A DNA stretch of 64,000 bases from Brasilonema sennae CENA114 (GTDB taxonomy: Bacteria > Cyanobacteriota > Cyanobacteriia > Cyanobacteriales > Nostocaceae). The notes beneath the pieces were generated by a model. The model was not told the origin of the DNA. It saw nothing but the letters and a program-made list of their open reading frames with translations, and made no database searches. The stretch lies in NCBI RefSeq assembly GCF_006968745.1, contig NZ_CP030118.1:4104674-4168673 (forward strand), given 5' to 3'. Shown piece after piece: positions 7,805-17,338 of this stretch; the stretch's first letter is position 1, and the number at the start of each line of letters is the position of its first letter. The position numbers were made by a program, and so were the translations under genes.

Positions 7805-10800
7805 GTGAATGAAACCGTGAAAGCGCTGCATACACCAAATTCCCAACAAGGAACTTTACCCCTGCTGGAAAAAATTGCTGCCAATTTGCCAGGGATGATT
7901 TTTCAATTCCTGAAGCGGCAGGATGGATCTCAGTTTGTGATATATGCCAGTTCTGGGTGTAAAGAACTGTTTGAATTGGAACCAGAAATGCTACAGGCGG
8001 ACTTTCAAGTACTCAACAAACTGACTCATCCTCAGGATATCAAAGCGTTTGAAGAATCTATTGCTGCTTGTTGTGCTACAGGAGAACCTTGGCATTGGGA
8101 AGGTCGCATCATCACTCCTAGTGGTAAACTCAAGTGGATTCAAGGAACTTCTCGCTATGAAAAACAACCATGTGGAGATGTGATTTGGGATGGTTTGCTC
8201 ATAGATATTACAGATCGCAAGTTGGCGGAGGAAAAATTACGAGAAAGTGAAGCACGCTATAAGGCGATTTTAAATGCTATCCCTGATTTGATGTTTCGCA
8301 TCAGTCGCGATGGCAAGTATCTTGACTTTAAAGGTGAGGGAGCAAATGTCACTATTCCCAGACATGAAATTGTTGGGAAGACTTTACAGGAATTATTACC
8401 TCCAGATGTTGCTTTAAAAAGCCAAGAGGCTATTGCCAAGGCTTTGGATTCAAAAACTTTACAAACCTGTGAATATCAACTGCCAACGCCTTTGGGAATC
8501 AGAGATTATGAGGCGCGAGTGGTTGTCAGCGGACAAGATGAAGTTGTGGCAATTGTACGGGATATTACAGAACGCAAACAAACGGAAGTTACTTTGAGAA
8601 ATTTGGCTCAAAAGTTTGCGACAGTTTTTCATTGTAGTCCTAATCCGATCTCGATCAGCACTCTTGCAGAAGGACGCTACATAGAAGTTAATGATAGTTT
8701 TGTCAAACAGTCGGGCTATGAACGAGAGGAAGTTATTGATCGGACTGATTTTGATTTACATATTTGGGTGAATCAAAGCGATCGCACCACTGTGTTACAA
8801 GAATTGCAAAAACATGGGGTTGTTCGCAACATGGAATTTGAATTCCGCCGCAAGTCTGGTGAGAGACGTACGGGACTATTTTCAGCCGAAGTCATTCATT
8901 TAGATGGCATCCCCTGCTTACTATCAGTGAATCACGACATCAGCGAACGCAAAAAAGCAGAACTTGCCTTACGCGAGTCGGAGGAAAAGTTTTCTAAAGC
9001 CTTTTGTTCTAGTCCTAACCCAATTACTATCTTGACTCTTAAAGATGGACGCTACCTTGAAGTTAACGATGCTTTTGTCCAAATCACTGGCTTTTCCAGA
9101 GAAGAAGTCATTGGTCGTACCCGCAATGAGTTAAATCTGTGGGTTAGTTGTCATGGTAATACCATAAAAGCGCTAAAAGAGCAAGGATTTATTCGCAATT
9201 TAGAAATAGAACTTTACACAAAGTCTGGTGAACTCAGAGTGGCGCTGTTTTCAGCCGAGGTGATTACTTTGGGTGGAGAGCCTTGTATGCTTTGTGTGAC
9301 CAATGATATAACAGAACGCAAGCAGGCGGAAGAATTACTGCGGCTGTCTTCAAAACGCGATCGCCTCTTAACTCAAACACTATCGCGAATTCGTCAATCG
9401 CTGAATCTAGACCAAATTCTGCAAACGACTGTTAACGAAGTTCGGCAATTTTTAGAAGCGGATCGAGTTTTCATTGCGTTGAATGATACGAATCTTTACT
9501 CAGGAATCTTTGCTGAATCAGTAGATCCCAAATATCCATCAGTCCTGAATTGGAAAAATGAGGATAAAACTTTTATAGAAGAACTCAAAACAATTTTGAG
9601 AAGTAACCGGGTGCGTATAGTAGAGGATACCACAAAAATATCAGGATCCGCGAAATTAAAAGGGCTGTACAAACAATTCCAAATCAGAGCTAACTTAGCT
9701 GTACCGATTATGCAAGGTAAGGAATTGTTTGGCGCGTTGATTGCGAACCAATGCAGCAAACCACGCCATTGGAGTGCGATAGAAATTGACTTGCTGCAGC
9801 AGATGTCTGAACAAGTGGCGATCGCCATTCAGCAGGCACAACTTTATCAAAAACTAGAGCAATTTAACACAAATTTGGAGCGTCAAGTAGAAGAGCGTAC
9901 TGCACAGCTACAGCAAAAAATGCTGGAACTCCAAGAATTAAACAGCGTCAAAGATGTTGTTTTGCACACCGTTTCCCATGAACTGCGGACTTCAGTTATG
10001 GGTAATTTGATGGTATTGAATAATTTACTTAATAGAGGACAACAAGAAAACACCTCTGTGCGCAAGTCCACGATTTTGAGGGGAGTAAACAAGGCACTCC
10101 GGGGAGGACACCCAGAGGTTGAGGGAAATATCCCAAGACTTGGAAACCATGCCTCCGTACTCAAGTTCCCTCGGTTGAGGGGAATGTCTATAGACAAAAA
10201 TAACTCTTTGTGCTTATCCCCACCTTCTGGGCTAACTGCATTCTCTATCCCAGTATCTGGCTCAATTATTGAACGGATGATTCAAGGAAACGATCGCCAA
10301 CTGGAAATGATAGAATCACTGCTGGAACTACATTCAAGCGAAGCACAGGGAATTGTCCTCCATCGTGAGGTAGTTTCTTTTCACTCATTGATTGATAAAA
10401 TGATCAAAGACTTGCAGCCAATGCTGACACAGCAAAAATCAAGTGTGAAAAATTTGGTTGCAGACGATTTACCATCAGTGATTGTCGATCCAGGTCAACT
10501 GCAAAAGGTTTTTGTCAACTTATTAACTTATAGTTGGCAACACAATCCACCAGGAGTCAAGTTTACCCTCAAAGCCACAGTTGAGACAGGAAGGATTCGC
10601 TTACAGATTCAAGATGACGGCGTGAGTATGAGTAAATTGGAGTGCGATCGCCTCTTCGATTTGTATGTACGCGCACCGCAAGCCCCATGTTCCACAAGAA
10701 TTGGCTTAAAAATGTATCTTTGTCGGCAAATTATTAAAGCACACGGTGGTGAAATTGGCGTTAGTTGCAACCGGAAACGCGGTTTAACTTTTTACTTCAC

Positions 10801-10825
10801 ATTACCTCTAGCAATCTCGTCTTAA
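7805..10825 (+). CDS. Multi-PAS/GAF histidine kinase with eroded ATP-binding site
   Basis: 1006 residues from a GTG start. Four PAS/PAC modules (about 25-145, 150-265, 270-390, 400-510), three ending DITERK-like and one DISERK, are followed by a GAF domain (about 525-690), a coiled coil, and a HisKA helix with the phospho-acceptor His in VSHELRTS (about 724). Compared with its neighbour at 10912, about 190 bases are inserted in frame between the two dimerisation helices. The ATPase domain is degenerate: the N-box reads NLLTYSWQHN where the neighbour has NLIVNAVKHN, the G1 box DDGVSM replaces DNGVGM, and G2 is RIGLKMYL instead of LGLGLYL. Loss of the Mg-binding Asn suggests a pseudokinase, perhaps a regulator of its paralogue. 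No transmembrane segment. Confidence 0.85.
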   Translation: MNETVKALHTPNSQQGTLPLLEKIAANLPGMIFQFLKRQDGSQFVIYASSGCKELFELEPEMLQADFQVLNKLTHPQDIKAFEESIAACCATGEPWHWEGRIITPSGKLKWIQGTSRYEKQPCGDVIWDGLLIDITDRKLAEEKLRESEARYKAILNAIPDLMFRISRDGKYLDFKGEGANVTIPRHEIVGKTLQELLPPDVALKSQEAIAKALDSKTLQTCEYQLPTPLGIRDYEARVVVSGQDEVVAIVRDITERKQTEVTLRNLAQKFATVFHCSPNPISISTLAEGRYIEVNDSFVKQSGYEREEVIDRTDFDLHIWVNQSDRTTVLQELQKHGVVRNMEFEFRRKSGERRTGLFSAEVIHLDGIPCLLSVNHDISERKKAELALRESEEKFSKAFCSSPNPITILTLKDGRYLEVNDAFVQITGFSREEVIGRTRNELNLWVSCHGNTIKALKEQGFIRNLEIELYTKSGELRVALFSAEVITLGGEPCMLCVTNDITERKQAEELLRLSSKRDRLLTQTLSRIRQSLNLDQILQTTVNEVRQFLEADRVFIALNDTNLYSGIFAESVDPKYPSVLNWKNEDKTFIEELKTILRSNRVRIVEDTTKISGSAKLKGLYKQFQIRANLAVPIMQGKELFGALIANQCSKPRHWSAIEIDLLQQMSEQVAIAIQQAQLYQKLEQFNTNLERQVEERTAQLQQKMLELQELNSVKDVVLHTVSHELRTSVMGNLMVLNNLLNRGQQENTSVRKSTILRGVNKALRGGHPEVEGNIPRLGNHASVLKFPRLRGMSIDKNNSLCLSPPSGLTAFSIPVSGSIIERMIQGNDRQLEMIESLLELHSSEAQGIVLHREVVSFHSLIDKMIKDLQPMLTQQKSSVKNLVADDLPSVIVDPGQLQKVFVNLLTYSWQHNPPGVKFTLKATVETGRIRLQIQDDGVSMSKLECDRLFDLYVRAPQAPCSTRIGLKMYLCRQIIKAHGGEIGVSCNRKRGLTFYFTLPLAISS
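10057..10255. repeat. In-frame insertion within the kinase HisKA region
   Basis: About 190 bases with no counterpart in the adjacent paralogous kinase. The encoded residues are low-complexity and Pro/Gly/Arg-rich. The segment contains complementary pieces such as GGTTGAGGGAAATATCCC and CCCTCGGTTGAGGGG, typical of an inserted repeat. The reading frame stays open. Boundaries are approximate, placed by comparison with the paralogue (SILERMVQSSDRQ against SIIERMIQGNDRQ). Confidence 0.55.
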
Positions 10826-10911
10826 GATAATAAGTATCTGATTGAGTTGTTTGGAATTTAAGAGGTGATGAATACAGATCATCCGCAGTCCAAGTTAAAT
10901 AAGAGGGTGCG

Positions 10912-13122
10912 ATGCCAAAAATGAAGAAGGCAAAAGCCTTCCTTGCTGTGGGAAGATTTGCTCAGAGGTTAAAGGCAACTGTATTTCAAACAGTACAAAA
11001 GTCTTGGAAAAAAGCTTCTGTCTTCACCAGTTCTCTACCGAGTTATGCTATCGCATCGGATTACGAAGCTTGGCGCGATCGCTTTTTATGGCAGAGATTA
11101 CATCTGGCGTTGTGGGTTGCGATCGTCTTAGTCTTGACTTTTGCCTTCCGAGATGTTTACGATGCCTTATTTCACCTCAAGGAGTTGGCAAATATTCCCA
11201 AGGAAGCCAAACGCCTTTTTTTTGTCCTGTATGCTGCGATGGTGCTGAGTTTATTAAGCTGTTTGGCTATCCATAAAACTCAATTCGGTCGTCGTTATCC
11301 AGGGTTTGTGTTTCTTGGGTTAGGCTGGTCGATAACTATTGTCGAACAAATTTGGGCAACACTCAACAATTTCGCTCTACCAGATATTTTCGCTTGGTTC
11401 GTGATGTTCCTTAGCCAAGCCACCCTCATCCCGGTACGCTTTCCCTTACATCTTGTTTCTCAGTTGGGTGTACTGATATATTATTTTGGCGTGAATACAG
11501 CACTGGGACTCAAGCAACCGCCACCGGATAGTAATAAGCCAATTTACAGTGTGACGATGAGCTTAGCTCTGTTTTGGTTCTGTTTTATCTGTAATTTTGG
11601 CGTTTATCTGTATGATCGTTTGCAACGTTCTGAATTTTCTGCCCACAAAGAACTAGAGACAGCATATCAGAAACTAGGAGCGACAGAAGAAAAATACCGC
11701 AGCATTTTTGAAAACGCAGTCGAAGGGATTTTCCAAAGTACACCAGACGGACGTTACATTACGGCAAATCCGGCGCTAGCACGTATTTATGGATATTCTT
11801 TTCCAGAAGAAGTCATAGCAAACTTGACTGACATTGAAAATCAACTGTATGTTGCTCCCAATCGTCGTACAGAGTTCATGCGCTTAATTGAAGAGCATGG
11901 CAGCGTGTCCGAATTTGAATCTCAAATATATCGCAAAGACGGCAGTATTGTCTGGATTTCCGAAAAAGCATACGCCGTGCGTGATCAAAACGGAAAACTT
12001 CTTTACTACGAAGGAGTGATTTCAGATATTACCAAGCGCAAGCAAGTGGAAGAAGCGCTACAGGAACAATTAAATTTTTTACAAGTATTAGTTAATACGA
12101 TTCCTACCCCTGTGTTCTATCAGAATGCTCAAGGTTTATATGTTGGGTGTAATAAAGCTTTTGAGGAAGACTTCGGTTTGAGTCAAAAGAAGATTCTGGG
12201 GAAGACAGTGTATGAAATTGCACCAGAAGAGTTAGCGCAGAAATACTATCAAGCTGATAAAGAACTATTAGAACAAGGGGGAGTTCAAACTTCTGAAGGC
12301 TCTGTTATTTATAAGGATAACACAAAACATGATGTCATTTTTTATAAAGCAACTTTTTCCAAGGCAGATGGAACGCTTGGCGGTTTGGTGGGAGTGATTT
12401 TGGACATCAGCCAACGCAAACGGACTGAGGAAGCATTACGAGTCTTTTTCCATGCAGTTTCTCATGACTTACGCAACCCAGTATTGGGAACTTTGATGGT
12501 GCTGAAAAATTTGCTTTCTCATCCAGAAGAAAAAATATTGCTTCCTCGCTCAATTTTAGAGCGGATGGTGCAAAGTAGCGATCGCCAATTGAACTTAATT
12601 AACTCGTTGATGGAAGCCCATGTTAGCGAAGTGCAAGGTATTGTTTTACAACCCCAAACTCTACAATTGCACACAGTGGTCGAAGCTGCGATTGCAGATT
12701 TAGAGCCAATGTTGAAAGAAAATCAAGCTTTCCTAACAAATTTAGTTTCAGATGTTTTACCCTCAGTCAATGCCGATTCTACACAACTGTGGCGAGTGTA
12801 TTCTAACTTAATTGTTAATGCTGTTAAACATAATCCTCCTGGATTAAGTATTACTCTTGATGCGATCGCCCTGGGTGATAAGGTATGTTGCACTGTTGCT
12901 GATAATGGTGTTGGTATGAGTCAGCAGCAGAGTCAGCATCTATTTGATCTTTATTTTCGGGGTAATAATGTTCGCAATTCTTTAAGTTTAGGATTGGGGC
13001 TGTATCTGTGTCGGCAAATTATTACCGCACACGGTGGGGAAATTGGTGTGAAAAGTGATTTGGGAAAAGGGGCGACTTTCTGGTTTACTTTGCCGTTAGA
13101 GGATAGTGTCAAGTCTGCTTAA
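10912..13122 (+). CDS. Membrane PAS-PAS sensor histidine kinase
   Basis: 736 residues. ATG is preceded by AGAGGG. An N-terminal membrane domain of about six hydrophobic segments (residues 55-235) is followed by a short coiled coil, PAS/PAC 1 (about 255-375, ending DITKRK) and PAS/PAC 2 (about 385-505, ending DISQRK). HisKA has its His in AVSHDLRNP (about 518). The ATPase domain has an intact N-box (NLIVNAVKHN), G1 (DNGVGM) and G2 (LGLGLYL). It starts 87 bases after the preceding kinase, to which its C-terminal half is clearly paralogous, so the pair probably arose by duplication and may be co-transcribed. No response regulator is adjacent, so the partner is unknown. A terminator follows. Confidence 0.9.
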   Translation: MPKMKKAKAFLAVGRFAQRLKATVFQTVQKSWKKASVFTSSLPSYAIASDYEAWRDRFLWQRLHLALWVAIVLVLTFAFRDVYDALFHLKELANIPKEAKRLFFVLYAAMVLSLLSCLAIHKTQFGRRYPGFVFLGLGWSITIVEQIWATLNNFALPDIFAWFVMFLSQATLIPVRFPLHLVSQLGVLIYYFGVNTALGLKQPPPDSNKPIYSVTMSLALFWFCFICNFGVYLYDRLQRSEFSAHKELETAYQKLGATEEKYRSIFENAVEGIFQSTPDGRYITANPALARIYGYSFPEEVIANLTDIENQLYVAPNRRTEFMRLIEEHGSVSEFESQIYRKDGSIVWISEKAYAVRDQNGKLLYYEGVISDITKRKQVEEALQEQLNFLQVLVNTIPTPVFYQNAQGLYVGCNKAFEEDFGLSQKKILGKTVYEIAPEELAQKYYQADKELLEQGGVQTSEGSVIYKDNTKHDVIFYKATFSKADGTLGGLVGVILDISQRKRTEEALRVFFHAVSHDLRNPVLGTLMVLKNLLSHPEEKILLPRSILERMVQSSDRQLNLINSLMEAHVSEVQGIVLQPQTLQLHTVVEAAIADLEPMLKENQAFLTNLVSDVLPSVNADSTQLWRVYSNLIVNAVKHNPPGLSITLDAIALGDKVCCTVADNGVGMSQQQSQHLFDLYFRGNNVRNSLSLGLGLYLCRQIITAHGGEIGVKSDLGKGATFWFTLPLEDSVKSA

Positions 13123-13130
13123 TTATTCAA

Positions 13131-13170
13131 ATCCCCGATTTCGTAAGAATTGTCGGGGATCTTGTTTTTT
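13131..13170 (+). terminator. Rho-independent terminator after the kinase pair
   Basis: ATCCCCGA (13131-13138) pairs with TCGGGGAT (13153-13160), followed by CTTGTTTTTT. It begins 8 bases after the stop codon. Confidence 0.8.
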
Positions 13171-13316
13171 CACGAATCAAGGTACAGCACAAGGGATCGC
13201 ATGATCTCCCTCAGGGGTAAACGAAATCTACGATTAGTCAAGAGTCAGAGCGTAAATTTTTCACGATTTGAATAACACTCCATACTAATGACTGATGACT
13301 AGAAGTCACCAGAGCA

Positions 13317-13829
13317 TCAATCCGCTGACTGTAAGCACTTCTCTAAGTGTGGCTGCAGTAGACTTTGGTGGAATGATTTTAAAACGAAACGATTGAAAAG
13401 TCCAGAGTTTGCTACCCAAATAATGCTAGCAGCGGCTAACCCTGCGGTGACTCCCATCAAAAGCGCTATGCCTCTTCTGCGTTTTGATTTTTTGACTCGT
13501 TTTTTTATTAATTTGGGAACCCCTGGAGTCCCGACTCCAACTGGATTCAATGGATTGTTTCTAGGTTGCGCCCCTTCGTGTATAAGGCTGATGAGTGTAT
13601 CTGGGATTGCACTTGGCGGCGTTGTAACTGTTGGTACTTGAGGAATTTCTTTTTGAGGCAATGGTGTTTGGGAAGGCAAGCGCTCAGAACGATCCAAAAT
13701 TACATTAAGATCAGCGAAGAGTTCATCCATCAAGCCATCAGCATAGGTTTCTATGGACCAGGGTTCGTTAGGGATGAATTCTTCGGATTGTTCTGGAAGA
13801 ATGAGATAGGTATTGGCGTTTTGTGACAT
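13317..13829 (-). CDS. Hypothetical single-pass membrane protein
   Basis: 170 residues. A long polar, Pro-rich N-terminal region (about 1-110) is followed by a very basic stretch (LIKKRVKKSKRRR) and one transmembrane segment (IALLMGVTAGLAAASIIWVA, about 121-140), then a short tail. The positive-inside rule places the N-terminal region in the cytoplasm. No family recognised. It lies tail-to-tail with the kinase pair. Confidence 0.55.
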   Translation of the reverse strand: MSQNANTYLILPEQSEEFIPNEPWSIETYADGLMDELFADLNVILDRSERLPSQTPLPQKEIPQVPTVTTPPSAIPDTLISLIHEGAQPRNNPLNPVGVGTPGVPKLIKKRVKKSKRRRGIALLMGVTAGLAAASIIWVANSGLFNRFVLKSFHQSLLQPHLEKCLQSAD

Positions 13830-13928
13830 GGCGTTCTTGACTACTAACTCCTAGCAAGATAATTATTGTTCCCCCTGTGTCCGCGAATAAAACCTGAGAT
13901 GAAACCCGTCTAATCTCTCGTGTTAAAA

Positions 13929-14054
13929 CAGTTATCAGTTATCAGTTATCAGTTATCAGTTATCAGTTACCAGTTACCAGTTACCAGTTTTCACTGTTCA
14001 CTGTTCACTGTTCACTGTTCACTGTTTACTGTTCACTGTTCACTGTTCACTGTT
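13929..14054. repeat. Short tandem heptamer repeats (STRR)
   Basis: Successive 7-base units: a run of TTATCAG, then TTACCAG, then CACTGTT (one variant TTACTGTT). Arrays like this are typical of filamentous cyanobacteria. Located between the mnmG 3' end and the membrane-protein gene. The units abut with no unique spacers, so it is not CRISPR. Confidence 0.9.
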
Positions 14055-14202
14055 AAATATCACGAGTAGATTTCAGGTAGATTTGAGATTCTGATTGAAT
14101 ATGGAGACTGCGAATGATGTCACGGTGTTAATTTCATGTCATCACCGATACTAGTCTCTTCATATTTCACTTATAACTATACTCCCTCTTTTGGAATTGT
14201 TT

Positions 14203-16122
14203 TCAAGCTAACACCGAAAATTCCTTCCCAGATTTGGTTTTATGCAATTCTAGATAAATTAATAAAGCATTCACATCCGCTGGATTCACCCCACCAATAC
14301 GAGCTGCTTGCCCTATTGTCAATGGTTTAACCTTGGTCAGTTTTTCCCGCGCTTCTTTAGAAAGAGTTTCAATCGCCTGGTAGTTTAAGTCTGCAGGTAA
14401 CTGGCGGTGTGCTTGACGGGCAATTTGGTCAATCTGATTTTGTTGTCTTTGCAGGTAGCCAGAATACTTGATGTCAATTTCTGCACCTTCTTTTTCCGCA
14501 CGTTCAAGATTGGGGTTTCCCAGTCCGTATGTGTTGAGATCTACGTAATGAAATCCCGGACGGCGTAACAAGTCAGCTAGGGTAATCGAACCTTTGATTG
14601 CTTGTTGTGTGGTTTGGGCGATCGCCTGCCCAATTTCATCATGTTCCTTCACCCGTGTCCCATACAACCGTTCTTTTTCCGCCGCAATCTTTTCTTGCTT
14701 GCGAGTAAAAAGTTCCCAACGTCGGTCATCAATTAAGCCGATTTCCCGTCCTAATGGTGTCAACCGCTGGTCGGAATTATCAGAACGAAGTATCAATCTA
14801 TATTCAGACCTGCTCGTGAGCATACGGTAAGGCTCCCGTAAGTCTTTGGTACACAAGTCATCAACCAGTGTACCGATGTAACTTTGCTCACGGGCAAAAA
14901 CAATCATTTCTTGACAGCGAGCAAAGCGAGCAGCATTAATTCCAGCAACAAGCCCTTGAGCTGCCGCTTCTTCGTATCCTGTTGTGCCGTTAATCTGTCC
15001 AGCGCAGAACAGCCCTTCTACCTTTTTCGTCATCAGCGTGGGATAACACTGAGTCGCAGGTAAATAATCATACTCTACAGCATAAGCTGGGCGGAGCATA
15101 ACGCACTTTTCCAACCCAGTCAGACTCCGTAACATGTGGAGTTGCAAATTTTCCGGCAACCCTGTAGAAAACCCTTGAATATACAGTTCCGGAATATCTC
15201 TTCCTTCAGGTTCAATAAAAATTTGGTGGCTTTCCTTATCAGCAAAGCGGACTATCTTATCTTCTATACTGGGACAATAACGTGGTCCTTTGGCATCCAC
15301 CCATCCGCCATAAACTGGTGAAAGTTGCAGATTTTCCTGAATCAAGCGATGCGTTTCAGGTGTCGTGCGCGTGATATGACAAGGAAGTTGTTCGCGTTCT
15401 ACCCAAACTTCTGGGTCAAAGCTAAACCAACGGACATCTTCATCTCCAGGCTGTGGAATCATCTTACTGTAGTCAACAGACCGTTTGTCTACTCGTGCCG
15501 GGGTTCCTGTTTTCAGTCGTCCTGTTTCAAACCCCAAACGATTGAGAGTTTCCGTCAAACCGACAGCAGCAAATTCTCCAGCGCGTCCTGCCTCCATCGA
15601 CTTATTACCAACCCAAATCCGTCCCCCCAAGAACGTCCCCGTCGTCAAGATAACTGCTTTGCACTCAAACGCCACACCAAAATATGTTTGAACACCAACC
15701 ACTTCATCGTTTGCGCCCAACACCAAATCTGTGACCATTCCTTCGCGGATGATTAAGTTGTCTTGGTTCTCGACAATTCCTTTCATTACCGCTGCATATT
15801 CTCTTTTATCTGTTTGAGCACGCAACGCCCAAACAGCAGGTCCTCGCGAAGAATTTAGAATACGCTTTTGCAAATAAGTCCTATCTGCTATTTTGCCAAT
15901 TTCTCCGCCGAGTGCATCCACCTCATGAGTCAACTGCGATTTCGCTGGACCACCCACTGCTGGGTTACAGGGTTGCCAAGCAATTTTATCCAAGTTGAGT
16001 GTCAACAGCAAAGTTCGACAGCCGAGGCGTGCAGCAGCAAGGGCGGCTTCACAACCAGAGTGACCTGCACCGACGACGATGACATCATAAGCGTCTTGGA
16101 ATTCAATAGTGTGCATGGTCAT
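14203..16122 (-). CDS. mnmG: MnmG (GidA), tRNA U34 carboxymethylaminomethyl synthase FAD subunit
   Basis: 639 residues, full family length. The N-terminal FAD dinucleotide-binding motif reads [83 protein letters not shown] and the C-terminal tRNA-binding helical region ([19 protein letters not shown]) all match. With MnmE it installs the 5-carboxymethylaminomethyl group at wobble uridine in the cytoplasm. ATG 16116 (MHTIEF) is an alternative start. Convergent with neighbours; no operon. Confidence 0.97.
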   Translation of the reverse strand: MTMHTIEFQDAYDVIVVGAGHSGCEAALAAARLGCRTLLLTLNLDKIAWQPCNPAVGGPAKSQLTHEVDALGGEIGKIADRTYLQKRILNSSRGPAVWALRAQTDKREYAAVMKGIVENQDNLIIREGMVTDLVLGANDEVVGVQTYFGVAFECKAVILTTGTFLGGRIWVGNKSMEAGRAGEFAAVGLTETLNRLGFETGRLKTGTPARVDKRSVDYSKMIPQPGDEDVRWFSFDPEVWVEREQLPCHITRTTPETHRLIQENLQLSPVYGGWVDAKGPRYCPSIEDKIVRFADKESHQIFIEPEGRDIPELYIQGFSTGLPENLQLHMLRSLTGLEKCVMLRPAYAVEYDYLPATQCYPTLMTKKVEGLFCAGQINGTTGYEEAAAQGLVAGINAARFARCQEMIVFAREQSYIGTLVDDLCTKDLREPYRMLTSRSEYRLILRSDNSDQRLTPLGREIGLIDDRRWELFTRKQEKIAAEKERLYGTRVKEHDEIGQAIAQTTQQAIKGSITLADLLRRPGFHYVDLNTYGLGNPNLERAEKEGAEIDIKYSGYLQRQQNQIDQIARQAHRQLPADLNYQAIETLSKEAREKLTKVKPLTIGQAARIGGVNPADVNALLIYLELHKTKSGKEFSVLA

Positions 16123-16293
16123 ACTTTAAACAAGCATATAGTCAATTTCAATATTAGCTGATAGAGTGCTTGCATCGCTGAAAACTGAATATGGAAATGT
16201 CAGATAAATCACTCTGTTCTATCTACGTTTTTTCTTTTTAGTAGCCGTCATGAACTGCCGAACCAGAACACATGAAAATTTCTCTTTTCTTGT

Positions 16294-16321
16294 GAGTTCT
16301 GAGTTCTGAGTTCTGAGTTCT
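16294..16321. repeat. Heptamer tandem repeat GAGTTCT x4
   Basis: Four perfect tandem copies of GAGTTCT upstream of the VanY-like peptidase gene. This is an STRR of the type found in filamentous cyanobacteria. Confidence 0.9.
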
Positions 16322-16363
16322 ATTTTCAAGTCAGAGTGATATACAGCTAATATAGCAACCTTA

Positions 16364-17275
16364 ATGAGGATGTACCTACCGAGTGCGAAGATGAAAATAA
16401 AAACTTTTTTAAAGAAGGCTTTTTTTTACATGATGATTGCTTTTCTTTCTTGTGCATTAGTCGCAAGTCATGGAATAAGCCGCGACAAGTTAATGGCAGA
16501 TGTTCCAACCCTGAAAAATTGTGTCAGTACTCCATCTTTAGAGAATAACAGAATCTTAACTCAATCTTGTACAAATATTCCTCAAACACTCATCTCTCCA
16601 ACTCCCAGTCAGCCATTTACTCCCAACCAAAACTTAACTGAAAAAGATAGATTCTTATCAGCAGTTACAAATAAGTTACTAAAAATTCCCACTCCTCATA
16701 CATTTGAATATATACTATTACGTGCTTATGGCTCAGTATTTGTCAACCAAGATCCGCAAATTAAACTTCCACCAAAAGTTCTCTTTACTAACGACCAGGA
16801 AACCAAACAATTTCAATCGACTTTAACACTAACTCAAGTGAAGAATACGAGCCAGTGTTATTTACAAAAGTCAGCAGCAGACGCTTTCGACCAAGCACGT
16901 TCACAAGTACAAATCCCTTTAAAATCAGGTTATGGTGCTAGTGATTGTAGTCGCAGTTTCGCCACTAATTTGAGATTTTGGCAAAAATATGCAGATAATA
17001 AGACTTTAGAACAAGTGCGTCAAGGAAAAGAAACAAAAATCCTTGGTCTAGTTGCACCACCTGGAGCATCACAACATCTTTGGGGCTTAGCTATTGATTT
17101 GAGAGTCACCACTGAAGCCCAAAAACAGGCTCTCAATCAATATGGCTGGTATCGGACTGTAGAGAATGATATACCCCATTGGACTTATGTAGGTTTACCA
17201 CCTGAGAAATTGACTGAGTTTGGCTTTCAAAATAAAGTAGTAGAAAATGTTACTTATTGGCTAACACCATTATAA
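16364..17275 (+). CDS. M15B (VanY-like) D,D-carboxypeptidase family protein
   Basis: 303 residues. A signal peptide or anchor follows the internal Met at 16391 (MKIKTFLKKAFFYMMIAFLS), which may be the real start. A Pro/Thr/Asn-rich linker precedes the peptidase domain. Zn-site signatures are GASQHLWGLAIDLRV (SxHxxGxAxD type) near residue 242 and the final His in IPHWTYVGL. Upstream, SGYGASDCSRSFATNLRFW matches the lid region. M15B enzymes trim the terminal D-Ala of peptidoglycan peptides in the periplasm. Four Cys suggest disulphides. Confidence 0.82.
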   Translation: MRMYLPSAKMKIKTFLKKAFFYMMIAFLSCALVASHGISRDKLMADVPTLKNCVSTPSLENNRILTQSCTNIPQTLISPTPSQPFTPNQNLTEKDRFLSAVTNKLLKIPTPHTFEYILLRAYGSVFVNQDPQIKLPPKVLFTNDQETKQFQSTLTLTQVKNTSQCYLQKSAADAFDQARSQVQIPLKSGYGASDCSRSFATNLRFWQKYADNKTLEQVRQGKETKILGLVAPPGASQHLWGLAIDLRVTTEAQKQALNQYGWYRTVENDIPHWTYVGLPPEKLTEFGFQNKVVENVTYWLTPL

Positions 17276-17338
17276 TTAGAATTAAGTTTTGTAATTTTAT
17301 GGAATAATCAGCACAAAAGTGCCACGTTGCCAAAATCG

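Noticed and set aside
10057-10255. Mini-intein or self-splicing intron in the kinase
   Set aside because: Too short, no N-terminal Cys/Ser block or C-terminal His-Asn motif, no conserved intron core; looks like a repeat insertion.
13929-14054. CRISPR-like periodicity
   Set aside because: Units are 7-base tandem repeats without unique spacers; an STRR, not CRISPR.
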